Shown: positions 1 through 8,328, numbered from the stretch's first letter. The stretch is 64,000 nucleotides of DNA from an uncultured Duncaniella sp. (GCA_910576785.1 CAJTJG010000012.1:37195-101194); one strand, 5' to 3'. The notes: generated by a model not told the origin, from the sequence alone. Numbers and translations: made by a program.

Positions 1-652
1 GTCAGGCATCGGCCCCTCGCTTGCTGCCAACATAGTGAAATACCGCGCCGAGAACGGCCCCTTCGCCACACGCACCGACCTCCTCGCCGTGCCCCGCATG
101 GGCGAGAAAGCATTCCAGCAGTGCGCCGGATTCCTGCGCATACCCGGAGGAACCAACCCTCTGGACAACACCGGAGTGCACCCCGAACGCTACCCACTCG
201 TGGAGCAGATGGCCGCCGATGCCGGCACCGATATCGCATCACTGTCGCGCAACCGCAACCAGCTCCATAACATCGAGCTCGACCGCTACGTCACCAAGGA
301 CGCCGGCCTCCCCACCCTCACCGACATCATCCTTGAGCTCGAGAAACCCGGCCGTGACCCACGCGAGAAAGCCGAAGAACCCGTCTACGACGAATCCGCA
401 CGCAAGATCGACGACCTCCACCTCGGGCAGGAGCTCACCGGCAAGGTCAACAACATCACAGCCTTCGGCGTGTTTGTGGACCTCGGCATGAAGGAAAACG
501 GACTCATCCACATCTCACAGCTCTGCGACCGCTTCATCTCCTCGCCATCCGAAGTAGTCAGCATCGGCCAGCGCGTCAGGGTCAAGATACTCGACATCGA
601 CACCGCCCGCGGACGCATAGCACTCACAATGAAAGGCATACCACAGCAATGA
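1..652 (+). CDS. tex: Tex-family S1 RNA-binding protein, 3' part only
   Basis: The reading frame is open from base 2, so the gene starts before the window; about 216 C-terminal residues are present. The fragment begins with a helix-hairpin-helix stretch (SGIGPSLAANIV, then VPRMGEKAFQQCAGFLRI), followed by a linker and a C-terminal S1 domain (LTGKVNNITAFGVFVDLGM to the end). HhH plus terminal S1 is the normal C-terminal order of Tex/YhgF, a roughly 700-residue nucleic-acid-binding protein linked to transcription and RNA metabolism. Its stop codon overlaps the next ATG (ATGA), implying co-transcription with the FolK-like gene. Family identity is firm; the cellular role is only broadly known. 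Confidence 0.9.
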   Translation, partial: SGIGPSLAANIVKYRAENGPFATRTDLLAVPRMGEKAFQQCAGFLRIPGGTNPLDNTGVHPERYPLVEQMAADAGTDIASLSRNRNQLHNIELDRYVTKDAGLPTLTDIILELEKPGRDPREKAEEPVYDESARKIDDLHLGQELTGKVNNITAFGVFVDLGMKENGLIHISQLCDRFISSPSEVVSIGQRVRVKILDIDTARGRIALTMKGIPQQ

Positions 653-1044
653 ACTCCTGCACCATAGCCATAGGGAGCAACACCCCCGACCGCGAAGCCC
701 AGGTGAAGAGCGCCATCGACTATCTCTCCTCCGTGCTCGACCGCGCTGCCGTATCGTCGGTCTACGACACCCCGGCCATATCAGGCGACGGCACCACCTA
801 CACCAACGCCGTCATCCACGGCTACACATCCCTGCGCAGCGACCAACTCGTCACCCTCCTCAAGGACCGCGAGTCAATGCAGGGACGCGACCGCACGGCA
901 CCCACGCCCCACAGCGAAGTAGCCATCGACCTCGACCTCGTCATCTACGCCTCACGCATCCTCCGCGAGGCCGACTTCAGCCGCCACTACTTCAACATAG
1001 GCTACCGCGAGCTCCTCGCCGCCGGCACATATCAGGACGAGTGA
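649..1044 (+). CDS. FolK (HPPK)-like protein, short and atypical
   Basis: This 131-residue protein looks like 6-hydroxymethyl-7,8-dihydropterin pyrophosphokinase, a folate pathway enzyme. It has the N-terminal IAIGSN strand, a VSSVYDTPAISG segment, a TLLKDRESMQGRDR stretch and the IDLDLVIY core motif. It is shorter than typical FolK (about 160), and the usual C-terminal R-x-F-V-L-x-P-L part is replaced by HYFNIGYRELLAAG. It overlaps the tex stop codon. It may be a diverged kinase or a non-catalytic relative; the IDLDLV Asp pair that binds Mg-ATP is kept. No folP or folB lies beside it here. Call of family likely, activity uncertain. Confidence 0.7.
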   Translation: MNSCTIAIGSNTPDREAQVKSAIDYLSSVLDRAAVSSVYDTPAISGDGTTYTNAVIHGYTSLRSDQLVTLLKDRESMQGRDRTAPTPHSEVAIDLDLVIYASRILREADFSRHYFNIGYRELLAAGTYQDE

Positions 1045-1245
1045 GCCCCTCGGCCATGCGCTCCTACACACATCATGGCGGTGTGTCAAAATATAGAAGT
1101 CCCCATAACGCATTCCACATTAGCTTGGGCAATATAACAAGAAACAGAAGGTATGCAGAAGAAACAAAAGTTTTTTGGGGCTTCACGGTAGGGGAGGAAA
1201 CAGAAGGCTTTTAGGAGCTGAGGTCTTTGTTGTGCGTAAAGGTCT

Positions 1246-1307
1246 GGAAGTCCCGAAAGGACGATGTCATGGATAACCCCGCATGACATCGTCCCTTCGG
1301 GACTCCC
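1246..1307. repeat. Long near-perfect inverted repeat (26-nt arms, 10-nt loop)
   Basis: Arms 1246-1271 and 1282-1307 differ at only two positions, with loop GATAACCCCG. Both mismatches are A/C as read on the plus strand, so an RNA copied from the minus strand would pair along the whole arm by way of two U-G wobbles. There is no U-tract typical of an intrinsic terminator. It could be a dispersed palindromic (REP or MITE-like) element or a structured terminator. Confidence 0.7.
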
Positions 1308-1408
1308 ATACTTGCGCGGATCGTAGGCGGGAGGGGCTGAGATGGGGCTTTTGCGAAAGTTTTTGAAAATTTTTTCGTAATATTATCAATGATTAAAATA
1401 AAAAGTTG

Positions 1409-1416
1409 TAATTTTG
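1409..1416 (+). promoter_or_regulatory. Candidate -7 box for the secreted protein gene
   Basis: TAATTTTG matches the Bacteroidota -7 consensus TAnnTTTG in an AT-rich stretch. No clear -33 TTTG is visible at the usual spacing. The predicted leader to the ATG at 1502 is about 80 nt and includes a possible short upstream ORF from 1456 that overlaps the start of the gene. Confidence 0.5.
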
Positions 1417-1501
1417 CACCGCTGCAAGTTTCTCCCTGCCGGAGCGGCTTGCCCCATGAAGACACTTATCAACCTATTACATAACCCTAAATCACAACTC
1501 T

Positions 1502-2266
1502 ATGAAGAAAATCTTTACTCTTCTTGCAGTGGCCGCTATGGCCTTCTCAGCTCAGGCTGAGATCACATACCTCCCCGTGGTATGTAACACTAAGGAGGTT
1601 GCCGGTGAAGACGGCGATGGCAATCCTACCACCAAACTGGAGGCTGTAAACTTCGAGGCCGGCGCTGTTCTCTTTGACAACGACGTACTCAAGGCAACTC
1701 TCGCATATGCCGGTAAGGCTGGTATCAATGCTGAATATGAGTACAACCTCAACGCAGCTGATGAGACAGCTACTCCCTCAATGACACCCGTGTTCACCGA
1801 CTGGTTCGAGTTCCGCTCAAAGAAACCCGCAGAAGGTGTATGGCCCCCCGAAGCTGACGGCAGCAACCGTACCCCCGTTATGCTCGAGATGAAGCAGGCC
1901 GCTACCATCTATGCTTTCGTTCGTACAGGCAACAACAAGAACATCACCCTTTGGGGCACAGACTGTGCTGAGGTGGCAAGAACTTCCCAGGGCTACACCA
2001 CTGACCCCACATCTGAGAGCAACGGTTTCTTCGTAGCTCGCTGGGATAACCTCCCCGCAGGTAGCTATGTACTCACAGAGACCGGCGGCACAGGCCGTTT
2101 CTCCGCTATGGGCTACGAGGCTGGCGAGAGCGGTATCGCCGGTATCGAGGCTGACGAGAATGCTCCTGTTGAGTACTTCAACCTCCAGGGTATCCGCGTG
2201 AACAACCCCGAGAACGGTCTCTTCATCCGTCGTCAGGGCAACAAGGCTGTGAAGGTGGTTCTCTAA
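1502..2266 (+). CDS. Secreted protein with T9SS-like C-terminal sorting domain
   Basis: A 254-residue protein with a clear signal peptide (MKKIFTLLAVAAMAFSAQA, cleavage near residue 19). The middle is an unrecognised beta-rich region (residues about 20-200). The last 45 residues (GIAGIEADE, VEYFNLQGIRV, GLFIRRQGNKAVKVVL) have the form of a type IX secretion sorting domain: a hydrophobic strand with N-L-Q-G, a Gly-rich turn, and a final K-V strand. PorV is encoded at 56951 in the same window, consistent with surface delivery. Codon use is strongly biased, hinting at high expression (inference). Followed by a very strong hairpin. Function unknown. Confidence 0.8.
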   Translation: MKKIFTLLAVAAMAFSAQAEITYLPVVCNTKEVAGEDGDGNPTTKLEAVNFEAGAVLFDNDVLKATLAYAGKAGINAEYEYNLNAADETATPSMTPVFTDWFEFRSKKPAEGVWPPEADGSNRTPVMLEMKQAATIYAFVRTGNNKNITLWGTDCAEVARTSQGYTTDPTSESNGFFVARWDNLPAGSYVLTETGGTGRFSAMGYEAGESGIAGIEADENAPVEYFNLQGIRVNNPENGLFIRRQGNKAVKVVL

Positions 2267-2302
2267 TGAACTGACCTCGGTCTTAAACAAAGGAAACGAA
2301 AA

Positions 2303-2339
2303 TCCGGGCCGGAAAGTGGCGATCACTTTCCGGCCCGGA
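2303..2339. terminator. Perfect 16-bp stem terminator between convergent genes
   Basis: Stem 2303-2318 pairs perfectly with 2324-2339 around loop GCGAT. It lies between the stop codon of the plus-strand gene (2266) and that of the minus-strand lipoprotein gene (2377), so it probably serves both directions. The flanking T-tracts are short. Confidence 0.8.
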
Positions 2340-2376
2340 CTCTGTTTATTGGTATCACTCAAAAAGAGTGGAGGGA

Positions 2377-2853
2377 TCATTCGCCGTCGCTTATGCGCAC
2401 CTCGGGAGTGATGGTGCCGGAGCCGGGCTCGTCGGGATTCTCCTCAGGAGCCACTACCATGACCTTGAAGGTAGCCAGCGCGAAGCCAACCTCCTTGTCC
2501 ACCTGATAGACTGTGGAGCGTACACCGAGCGAATGCTCGCCAAGCTCCATGCCTGTGGTGTTGATCTCGGTGGCGAAAGGCACCACGATGGTCGAGTAGA
2601 CGGGAAGACCGTCCCAGTAGTAGATGGTCTGGCCGAGCGTGGCCTTCTTGGTACCCTCGGCGGGTACTGCCTCGAGAGCATCGATCTTGAGGGTCTGGCC
2701 CTGCTCCACGAAGAGAGTGCCGTCCTCCTCGGTAGCGCCCGAATACTGTATGGAGAGCGTAACGTTGGGGAGATCCTTGTCATCGTCGTCGCACGACGTG
2801 AATGCCAGGGCCATCAGCGGCAGGGCCAGGAGATAAAAGAATAACTTTTTCAT
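2377..2853 (-). CDS. Putative surface lipoprotein, unknown function
   Basis: A 158-residue protein. The frame is open further upstream, but the start at 2853 (MKKLFFYLLALPLMALAFTS) gives a proper lipoprotein signal with Cys in AFTSC followed by DDDDKD. An acidic run after the Cys is typical of surface-exported Bacteroidota lipoproteins. The rest is beta-rich (VTLSIQYSGA, VEQGQTLKIDALEAV, STIVVPFATEI), resembling an immunoglobulin-like fold, and ends in an acidic Pro-rich tail. It lies downstream of clpB on the same strand, 76 bp after its stop. No enzymatic motif seen. Confidence 0.75.
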   Translation of the reverse strand: MKKLFFYLLALPLMALAFTSCDDDDKDLPNVTLSIQYSGATEEDGTLFVEQGQTLKIDALEAVPAEGTKKATLGQTIYYWDGLPVYSTIVVPFATEINTTGMELGEHSLGVRSTVYQVDKEVGFALATFKVMVVAPEENPDEPGSGTITPEVRISDGE

Positions 2854-2929
2854 AATGGTTGCAGTTTTTTTAGTAGAATTTTTGTTGAGAGAGAGTGGAG
2901 AATGAGCGGACAGGATGACATCGGTGCGG

Positions 2930-5518
2930 TCAGTTCTTGAACACGATGTCGTTGCCGTCATAGTCAATGATGATGGGATGGTCGCGGTCCACCTTCTGCG
3001 CAAGGATATCTTTGGAGAGCTGGTTGAGCACCATGCGGTGGATAACACGCTTGACGGGGCGGGCGCCGAACTCGGGATCGTATCCCTCCTCGGCCAGGAA
3101 CTTGAGCGCTGCCGGCGTGACCTCGAGGGTGATGCCGTTGCGCGAGAGCATTTTCTGGATGGACCGGATCTGAAGACCCACGATCTCCTCTATCTCGGCC
3201 TCATTGAGCGGGGTGAACATGATGATCTCGTCGATACGATTGAGGAACTCGGGACGGATGGTCTGCTTGAGCAGCTCTATCACCTCATCCTTGGTCTTCT
3301 CGATGGTCTCCTCGCGGTTGTCGGCGGTCATCTTGGCGAAGTTGTCGCGTATCACGTGCGATCCCATGTTGGAGGTCATGATGATGATAGTGTTCTTGAA
3401 GTTGACCATACGGCCCTTGTTGTCGGTGAGACGGCCATCATCGAGCACCTGGAGGAGAATATTGAAGACATCGGGATGAGCCTTCTCGATCTCGTCGAAG
3501 AGCACTACCGAGTAGGGCTTGCGGCGCACGGCCTCGGTGAGCTGACCACCTTCATCGTAACCTACGTATCCCGGAGGCGCTCCCACCAGACGTGACACGG
3601 AGTGCTTCTCCTGATACTCGCTCATGTCGATACGGGTCATCATATTCTCGTCATCGAACAGATATTCGGCCAAAGCCTTGGCGAGCTCGGTCTTGCCGAC
3701 ACCCGTTGTGCCGAGGAAGATGAATGAGCCTATGGGGCGGCGCGGATCGTTGAGTCCGGCACGCGAGCGGCGCACGGCATCAGCTATGGCGCGGATAGCA
3801 TCGTTCTGACCCACAACCCTGTTATGGAGCTCGGCCTCGAGATGGAGTAGTTTCTCCTTCTCACTCTGCACCATCTTGTTGACGGGGATACCGGTCCAGC
3901 GCGACACTACGTCGGCTATATCCTCCGAGTCGACCTCCTCTTTTATGAAGGCCTTCTCGCCCTGCATCACCTTAAGCTGTTCCTGCACGGAGGCTATCTC
4001 CTCCTCCTTCTGGCGTATGCGCGAGTAGCGTATCTCGGCCACCTTGGCATAGTCGCCCTCGCGTTCGGCACGCTCGGCGTCGAAGTTGAGCTGCTCTATG
4101 TCTATCTTGTTCTGCTGAATCTTGTTGATGAGATCCTTCTCAGCCTTCCACTTGGCCGTGAGGTCCTTCTCACGGTCGCGCAGGTCGGCGAGCTCCTTCT
4201 CTATATCCTTCACCTTGGGTTTGTCCCCCTCGCGCTTTATGGCCTCGCGCTCTATCTCCTTCTGGGCTATCAGACGTGTTATCTCGTCGAGAGCCTGAGG
4301 GACGGAGTCGATCTCGAGCCTCAGCTTCGAGGCAGCCTCGTCCACAAGGTCGATGGCCTTGTCAGGGAGGAAACGGTCGGTGATGTAGCGCTCGGAGAGA
4401 GTCACGGCGGCAATGATCGCCTCGTCGCGGATGCGCACCTTGTGGTGGTTCTCGTAGCGCTCCTTGAGTCCGCGCAGGATGGCTATGGCCGCAGCCTCGT
4501 CAGGCTCGTTGACCATCACCTTCTGGAATCGGCGCTCCAGGGCCTTGTCCTTCTCGAAGTACTTCTGATACTCGTCGAGCGTTGTGGCGCCTATGGAGCG
4601 CAATTCGCCTCGGGCCAAGGCAGGCTTGAGGATATTGGCGGCATCCATGGCCCCCTCACCTTTGCCGGCACCCACCAGAGTGTGGATCTCGTCGATGAAG
4701 AGGATTATCTCGCCGTCGGCCCCTGTCACTTCGTTGACAATGGCCTTGAGGCGCTCCTCGAATTCACCTTTATATTTGGCACCTGCCACCAGGGCGCCCA
4801 TGTCAAGCGAATAGATCTGCTTGGTGCGGAGATTCTCGGGAACATCCCCTCTGACGATTCGCTGGGCCAGACCCTCGGCTATCGCCGTCTTGCCTGTGCC
4901 CGGCTCGCCGATGAGCATGGGGTTGTTCTTGGTGCGTCGCGAGAGGATCTGGAGCACACGACGTATCTCATCGTCGCGCCCGATCACCGGATCGAGCTTA
5001 CCCTCGCGTGCTCTCTCATTGAGGTTGATGGCATACTTCGAGAGAGCCTGATAGGTATCCTCGGCCGACTGGTCAGTGGCCTTTTTACCCTTGCGGAGCT
5101 CTGCGACAGCCGCCTCCAGTTCACGCTGACTCAATCCGGCATCCTTAAGGAGAGTTGCCGCCGGAGAGCTGACTGTGAAAATGGCCATAAGGAGGGCCTC
5201 GAGTGTCACATACTCGTCGCCCTGCTTCTTGGCGATGTCGAGAGCTTTCTGCATCACATCATTGGAAGTTCTGCTCAGATAGGGTTCGCCGCCCGAGACC
5301 TTAGGCTCTGCCGCGATCTTCTCATCAATTTGCCGCATCAAGGTAGCGCTGCTCGCGCCGATCTTGGAGAAAATGAAATTGACGAGAGACTCTCCCTCTG
5401 TCATAACTCCCTTCAGAAGATGTACGGGTTCGATAGCCTGATTCCCTGCTCCGCGGGCAATCTCTATCGCCTTCTGTATCGCTTCCTGAGACTTAATTGT
5501 GAAATTGTTGAAGTTCAT
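2930..5518 (-). CDS. clpB: ATP-dependent disaggregase ClpB
   Basis: The 862 residues match full-length ClpB, the AAA+ chaperone that pulls polypeptides out of aggregates with DnaK. Order: Clp-N repeat domain (1-145), first AAA+ module with Walker A GEPGTGKT (204-211) and Walker B FIDEIHTLVGAG, a coiled-coil middle domain (about 400-530, rich in E, K and R) that distinguishes ClpB from ClpA/ClpC, second AAA+ module with GTTGVGKT (about 603-610), and a C-terminal domain starting near RPEFLNRIDEIIMF. No IGF/L loop for ClpP binding is apparent. Heat-shock control is likely by family, but no operator is recognised upstream. Confidence 0.97.
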   Translation of the reverse strand: MNFNNFTIKSQEAIQKAIEIARGAGNQAIEPVHLLKGVMTEGESLVNFIFSKIGASSATLMRQIDEKIAAEPKVSGGEPYLSRTSNDVMQKALDIAKKQGDEYVTLEALLMAIFTVSSPAATLLKDAGLSQRELEAAVAELRKGKKATDQSAEDTYQALSKYAINLNERAREGKLDPVIGRDDEIRRVLQILSRRTKNNPMLIGEPGTGKTAIAEGLAQRIVRGDVPENLRTKQIYSLDMGALVAGAKYKGEFEERLKAIVNEVTGADGEIILFIDEIHTLVGAGKGEGAMDAANILKPALARGELRSIGATTLDEYQKYFEKDKALERRFQKVMVNEPDEAAAIAILRGLKERYENHHKVRIRDEAIIAAVTLSERYITDRFLPDKAIDLVDEAASKLRLEIDSVPQALDEITRLIAQKEIEREAIKREGDKPKVKDIEKELADLRDREKDLTAKWKAEKDLINKIQQNKIDIEQLNFDAERAEREGDYAKVAEIRYSRIRQKEEEIASVQEQLKVMQGEKAFIKEEVDSEDIADVVSRWTGIPVNKMVQSEKEKLLHLEAELHNRVVGQNDAIRAIADAVRRSRAGLNDPRRPIGSFIFLGTTGVGKTELAKALAEYLFDDENMMTRIDMSEYQEKHSVSRLVGAPPGYVGYDEGGQLTEAVRRKPYSVVLFDEIEKAHPDVFNILLQVLDDGRLTDNKGRMVNFKNTIIIMTSNMGSHVIRDNFAKMTADNREETIEKTKDEVIELLKQTIRPEFLNRIDEIIMFTPLNEAEIEEIVGLQIRSIQKMLSRNGITLEVTPAALKFLAEEGYDPEFGARPVKRVIHRMVLNQLSKDILAQKVDRDHPIIIDYDGNDIVFKN

Positions 5519-5733
5519 GAGCTATATTTTGTATAATTGAAGGTTCACGCTATGGTGTGAAATAGTTTTTTTGTGATTCGTTATACCTTACTAACAAAAA
5601 TCATGCCGATTGGTTGACACCATACCCCTCAATTATCAATCATCCTCATCCTCACGTATATCAATAGCTCATGATGCATGACAGCACACCGGACAAAATG
5701 ACCATTTTCATGCCGTTTTATCCGATCAGACAT
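5519..5733 (-). other. Intergenic region upstream of clpB
   Basis: This 215-bp AT-rich gap separates ssb from clpB on the minus strand. It must hold the clpB promoter, but no convincing TAnnTTTG box is seen on that strand. A small imperfect inverted repeat (TTCACGC at 5544-5550 with GTGTGAA at 5555-5561) is present; it is too weak to call an operator. Confidence 0.4.
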
Positions 5734-6063
5734 TCACTTGCCCACTATCTCGAACGTATCCACGTATATCTCCGTGACGTTGCGCTTGATGGCATTACGG
5801 TCCTCCCACACGCGGTAGCGCAGCTTGCCCTCCACATATAGGCGTGTGCCTTTGCGAATGTATTTCTCGGCAAACTCCGCAGCGCCGTCCCACATTATGA
5901 GCGAATGCCACTCCGTGCGCTCAGCGCCCTTTGACCCGTCGGGCATTACCGGCCCCGGCTCGCTCGTGGCAAGCGATATGGACGCTATGGGTCGTGTCTC
6001 CACATAGCGTATCTTGGGATCGCTCCCCACATATCCCATAAGTATCACCTTATTTACACTCAT
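5734..6063 (-). CDS. ssb: Single-stranded DNA-binding protein (SSB), short form
   Basis: A 109-residue OB-fold protein: MSVNKVILMGYVGSDPKIRY at the N terminus, then SISLATSEPG, a TEWHSLIMWDG segment and YVEGKLRYRVWED, all standard SSB features. The start at 6063 is chosen over one 13 codons upstream because MSVNKVILMG is the conserved SSB start and because the -7 box at 6081-6088 lies between the two. It lacks the long acidic tail of E. coli SSB that recruits partner proteins, so it may be a second, shorter SSB. Divergent from the Crp/Fnr regulator. Confidence 0.93.
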   Translation of the reverse strand: MSVNKVILMGYVGSDPKIRYVETRPIASISLATSEPGPVMPDGSKGAERTEWHSLIMWDGAAEFAEKYIRKGTRLYVEGKLRYRVWEDRNAIKRNVTEIYVDTFEIVGK

Positions 6064-6080
6064 ACTGACATCTTTTTCTG

Positions 6081-6088
6081 CAAATATA
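6081..6088 (-). promoter_or_regulatory. -7 box of ssb
   Basis: On the minus strand the sequence reads TATATTTG, matching TAnnTTTG, 17 nt before the ssb ATG. Together with the plus-strand box at 6113-6120 it forms a compact divergent promoter region. Confidence 0.6.
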
Positions 6089-6112
6089 ATCAATTTCCGC
6101 AATATTTTTCAC

Positions 6113-6120
6113 TACATTTG
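6113..6120 (+). promoter_or_regulatory. -7 box of the Crp/Fnr-type gene
   Basis: TACATTTG, 10 nt before the ATG at 6131, so the untranslated leader would be only a few nucleotides. Confidence 0.6.
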
Positions 6121-6130
6121 CATCTGAATT

Positions 6131-6712
6131 ATGGAAGAACTGAAACGTCTGTTGAAAATGGAACTCGGCTTCCTGCCTGAAGGGGATGGCATGGACACAC
6201 TGCTCAGGCGGGGTGAATGGCTTCATCTGCCCCCGAAAAGCATCATCATCGAGGCAGGAAAGAAAGTTTCGGACATATTCCTGGTCCGCGACGGGATAAT
6301 ACGTTTCAGCGACATGGACGGCGACAAGGAGCGCACATTCGCATTCGCGCTCCCAGGCACCATGATCCAGTCAAAGCACTCGTTCGTGATGCATATGCCG
6401 TCATACTATCAGGTGGAGACATGTTGTGACTCCACAATATTGCGCATACGAGAGGATGACTTCTGGGATGTGGTCAATACCGATCATGAACTCACCAAGT
6501 GGATGCTCCACTATGCCTACGGCGAACTGTTCTTTCAGGAATACAAATACTCCAACATACACAACGGCACAGCCAAGGAACGATTCAAGGCCATGCTGCG
6601 TGACCGTCCGGCCATAGTGGAGACCGTGCCGCAGCGCATCATAGCCTCCTATCTCGGCATCACACCCGAATATTTCAGCTTCCTGAAACGTCAGGTGGTC
6701 AGAGACAGATGA
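6131..6712 (+). CDS. Crp/Fnr-family transcriptional regulator
   Basis: A 193-residue protein with a cyclic-nucleotide-binding-type beta-roll (residues about 25-115: LPPKSIIIEAGKKVSDIFLV, then RDGIIRFSDMDGDKERTFAF), a dimerisation helix (about 120-150) and a C-terminal winged-helix region with QRIIASYLGITPEYFSFLKR as recognition unit. The Arg/Ser of the Crp cAMP pocket and Fnr-type clustered Cys are not evident, so the ligand is unknown. Its length is normal for the short Crp-like regulators common in Bacteroidota. Divergent from ssb; target genes cannot be inferred. Confidence 0.85.
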   Translation: MEELKRLLKMELGFLPEGDGMDTLLRRGEWLHLPPKSIIIEAGKKVSDIFLVRDGIIRFSDMDGDKERTFAFALPGTMIQSKHSFVMHMPSYYQVETCCDSTILRIREDDFWDVVNTDHELTKWMLHYAYGELFFQEYKYSNIHNGTAKERFKAMLRDRPAIVETVPQRIIASYLGITPEYFSFLKRQVVRDR

Positions 6713-6782
6713 CCTGACACGGATAAAACAGCCCCACATAAAAAACTTAAACTGGATTAAGAATTTTTCATCAAATCCGAAT

Positions 6783-6790
6783 TATTTTTG
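6783..6790 (+). promoter_or_regulatory. -7 box upstream of the repeat-bearing secreted protein
   Basis: TATTTTTG fits TAnnTTTG and lies 32 nt before the ATG at 6823, in an AT-rich region with no clear -33 element. Confidence 0.5.
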
Positions 6791-6822
6791 CGGCAGAATC
6801 AATCATAATTTCAGCAACGACT

Positions 6823-8220
6823 ATGACAAACTTCTACCGCAACCTCTTATTATGCCTGACGGCCATACCCATGTTCATGGCAGCCGCCGAGCCGGCAGGA
6901 AGCCTCCAGCTCACACTCTCCGATGTGACAGCAACCGATGCCACCGTCACTGTGACTCCGACAGACGTTCCCCAGTTCATCATCGATGTGCAGGACAAAG
7001 AAACCTACGACAAGAACGGAGGTGATGCCGGCGCTCCCGAAAGCCGACTTAGTCTTTACCGCAGATTCGCCGATCTGTATGGCGGGACATGGCAGGAGTA
7101 CGCACCGTTCCAAAAAGGCATATACACCAATACGATAAGTGACTTCATAGACATTGAGTCCGGCCACCAGTACGTAGTCTATGCATTCGGACTGGACAAC
7201 GACGGAAATCTCAGCGCACCTGTGGTATCCGAGATCTTCCCGCAAACTACAGAACAGAATTTTGCCATAGACATCAATGTCACCGATATATCCCAGCGCG
7301 ATGCCCGCATAAGTGTCACACCTACTGACGACACACAGAGCTACATGTGGAGCATCACCAAGAAAGAGATATTCGAGAATGCCGGAGGCGAAGAGGGCAT
7401 ATATGAGAACCACGACATGAAGTGGTGGAATTTCGTGGCCCAATCCTACGGTGTGACATGGCAGGAGGCCGCGGCACTTGATGTGGTCCACGGCCCTACG
7501 GCGGGCATGTACAGCGAATTCAACAACGGTGATCTTCTGGACTGGGACACTGAATATGTGGTCTACGCCTATGCCTTCAGCGACTCATATGCTCAGGACT
7601 CGAAGGTGTTCTTCAAGGAATTCAAGACCGCTCCGGCCGACAAATCAGATCTCACATTCGAGGTTAGCCTCGTGGAAGTGGTAGCCGATCCCGACCGCGA
7701 TGGATTCAACAAGGCCACATTCAAAATCGTGCCCTCCAATGATACCGACAGCTACGCCAATCACATGCACGAGGCACTCTACTGGGACTTCTATGACGGG
7801 AATCCCGACTTCACCTTCGAAGACTACCTCAGCAATCAGGTGTACCCCTACATAGTATCCACCCGCAAAGGCACACAGGTACTCACCTATCGCAACATCC
7901 GTCCCAACAAGGAATATATACTCGTGACCCTCGGATGGGATGTCTCCCCGACCACCGAGGAGGTCAACATGTTCCGTTTCTCCGGCAAAGCCACATCCGA
8001 TATCGGTGACATCGAATCGGCACCCGCAGCCAAAGCCACCGGCCATACAGGCTACATACATATCGACGGTACATATGAGACTGCCGCTGTATATACCATC
8101 GACGGTAAAGTCGTAGGGACATACCGCGGCACAGACCGGATCGCCACCGCACCCGGCCTCTACATCATAAGGCTACGTACCACCGGCGCTGAATCCACTC
8201 ACAAGGTGATTGTAAAATAA
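6823..8220 (+). CDS. Secreted protein with three internal repeats and sorting domain
   Basis: A 465-residue protein with an N-terminal signal peptide (cleavage near AAAEP). Three related units of about 115-125 residues follow (about 26-145, 146-275 and 280-395). Each opens with a strand carrying a V-T/S-x-T-P-T/S-D-D-T-like motif (TVTVTPTDVPQF, RISVTPTDDTQSY, TFKIVPSNDTDSY), and each has a later HQYVVYAFG / EYVVYAYAF / EYILVTLGW strand, resembling divergent Ig/FN3-like domains. The end (AAVYTIDGKVVGTY, GLYIIRLRTTG, HKVIVK) is a T9SS-type sorting domain. Function is unknown; an extracellular binding or adhesin role is only an inference. Confidence 0.75.
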   Translation: MTNFYRNLLLCLTAIPMFMAAAEPAGSLQLTLSDVTATDATVTVTPTDVPQFIIDVQDKETYDKNGGDAGAPESRLSLYRRFADLYGGTWQEYAPFQKGIYTNTISDFIDIESGHQYVVYAFGLDNDGNLSAPVVSEIFPQTTEQNFAIDINVTDISQRDARISVTPTDDTQSYMWSITKKEIFENAGGEEGIYENHDMKWWNFVAQSYGVTWQEAAALDVVHGPTAGMYSEFNNGDLLDWDTEYVVYAYAFSDSYAQDSKVFFKEFKTAPADKSDLTFEVSLVEVVADPDRDGFNKATFKIVPSNDTDSYANHMHEALYWDFYDGNPDFTFEDYLSNQVYPYIVSTRKGTQVLTYRNIRPNKEYILVTLGWDVSPTTEEVNMFRFSGKATSDIGDIESAPAAKATGHTGYIHIDGTYETAAVYTIDGKVVGTYRGTDRIATAPGLYIIRLRTTGAESTHKVIVK

Positions 8221-8252
8221 ACACACATACATATTTTTATTTCCACTTTAAA

Positions 8253-8328
8253 ACCACCAGGGCAATAAGAGGGCAGCACATCTGAACCGGACTTACCGGA
8301 GGGATGGCCCGATTATTGTCCCGGTGTT
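8253..8328. terminator. Imperfect long hairpin after the secreted protein gene
   Basis: Bases 8253-8268 pair imperfectly with 8313-8328 (three mismatches in 16), with a smaller internal hairpin (CCGG...CCGG at about 8288-8299). The right arm is followed by TTTT. A transcription end for the upstream gene is the simplest reading. Confidence 0.45.

Larger units (their letters stand above)
1045..1501 (+). other. 457-bp intergenic region: inverted repeat, promoter, long leader
   Basis: No convincing gene lies here. Small minus-strand open frames cross the long inverted repeat at 1246-1307 and look like chance. A -7 promoter box (1409-1416) precedes an approximately 80-nt leader of the next gene. 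The leader holds a small hairpin (GCAAG 1424-1428 with CTTGC 1448-1452, and CTCC/GGAG inside). Confidence 0.6.

Noticed and set aside
1086..1465. Two short minus-strand open frames
   Set aside because: They cross the long inverted repeat and have no signal, promoter or protein-like composition.
2854..3048. N-terminal extension of the lipoprotein gene
   Set aside because: The extended frame overlaps the clpB 3' end and hides a clean lipoprotein signal at 2853.
4442..5536. 364-codon open frame on the plus strand
   Set aside because: It lies entirely antisense to clpB, and its composition follows from the GC-rich codon pattern of that gene.
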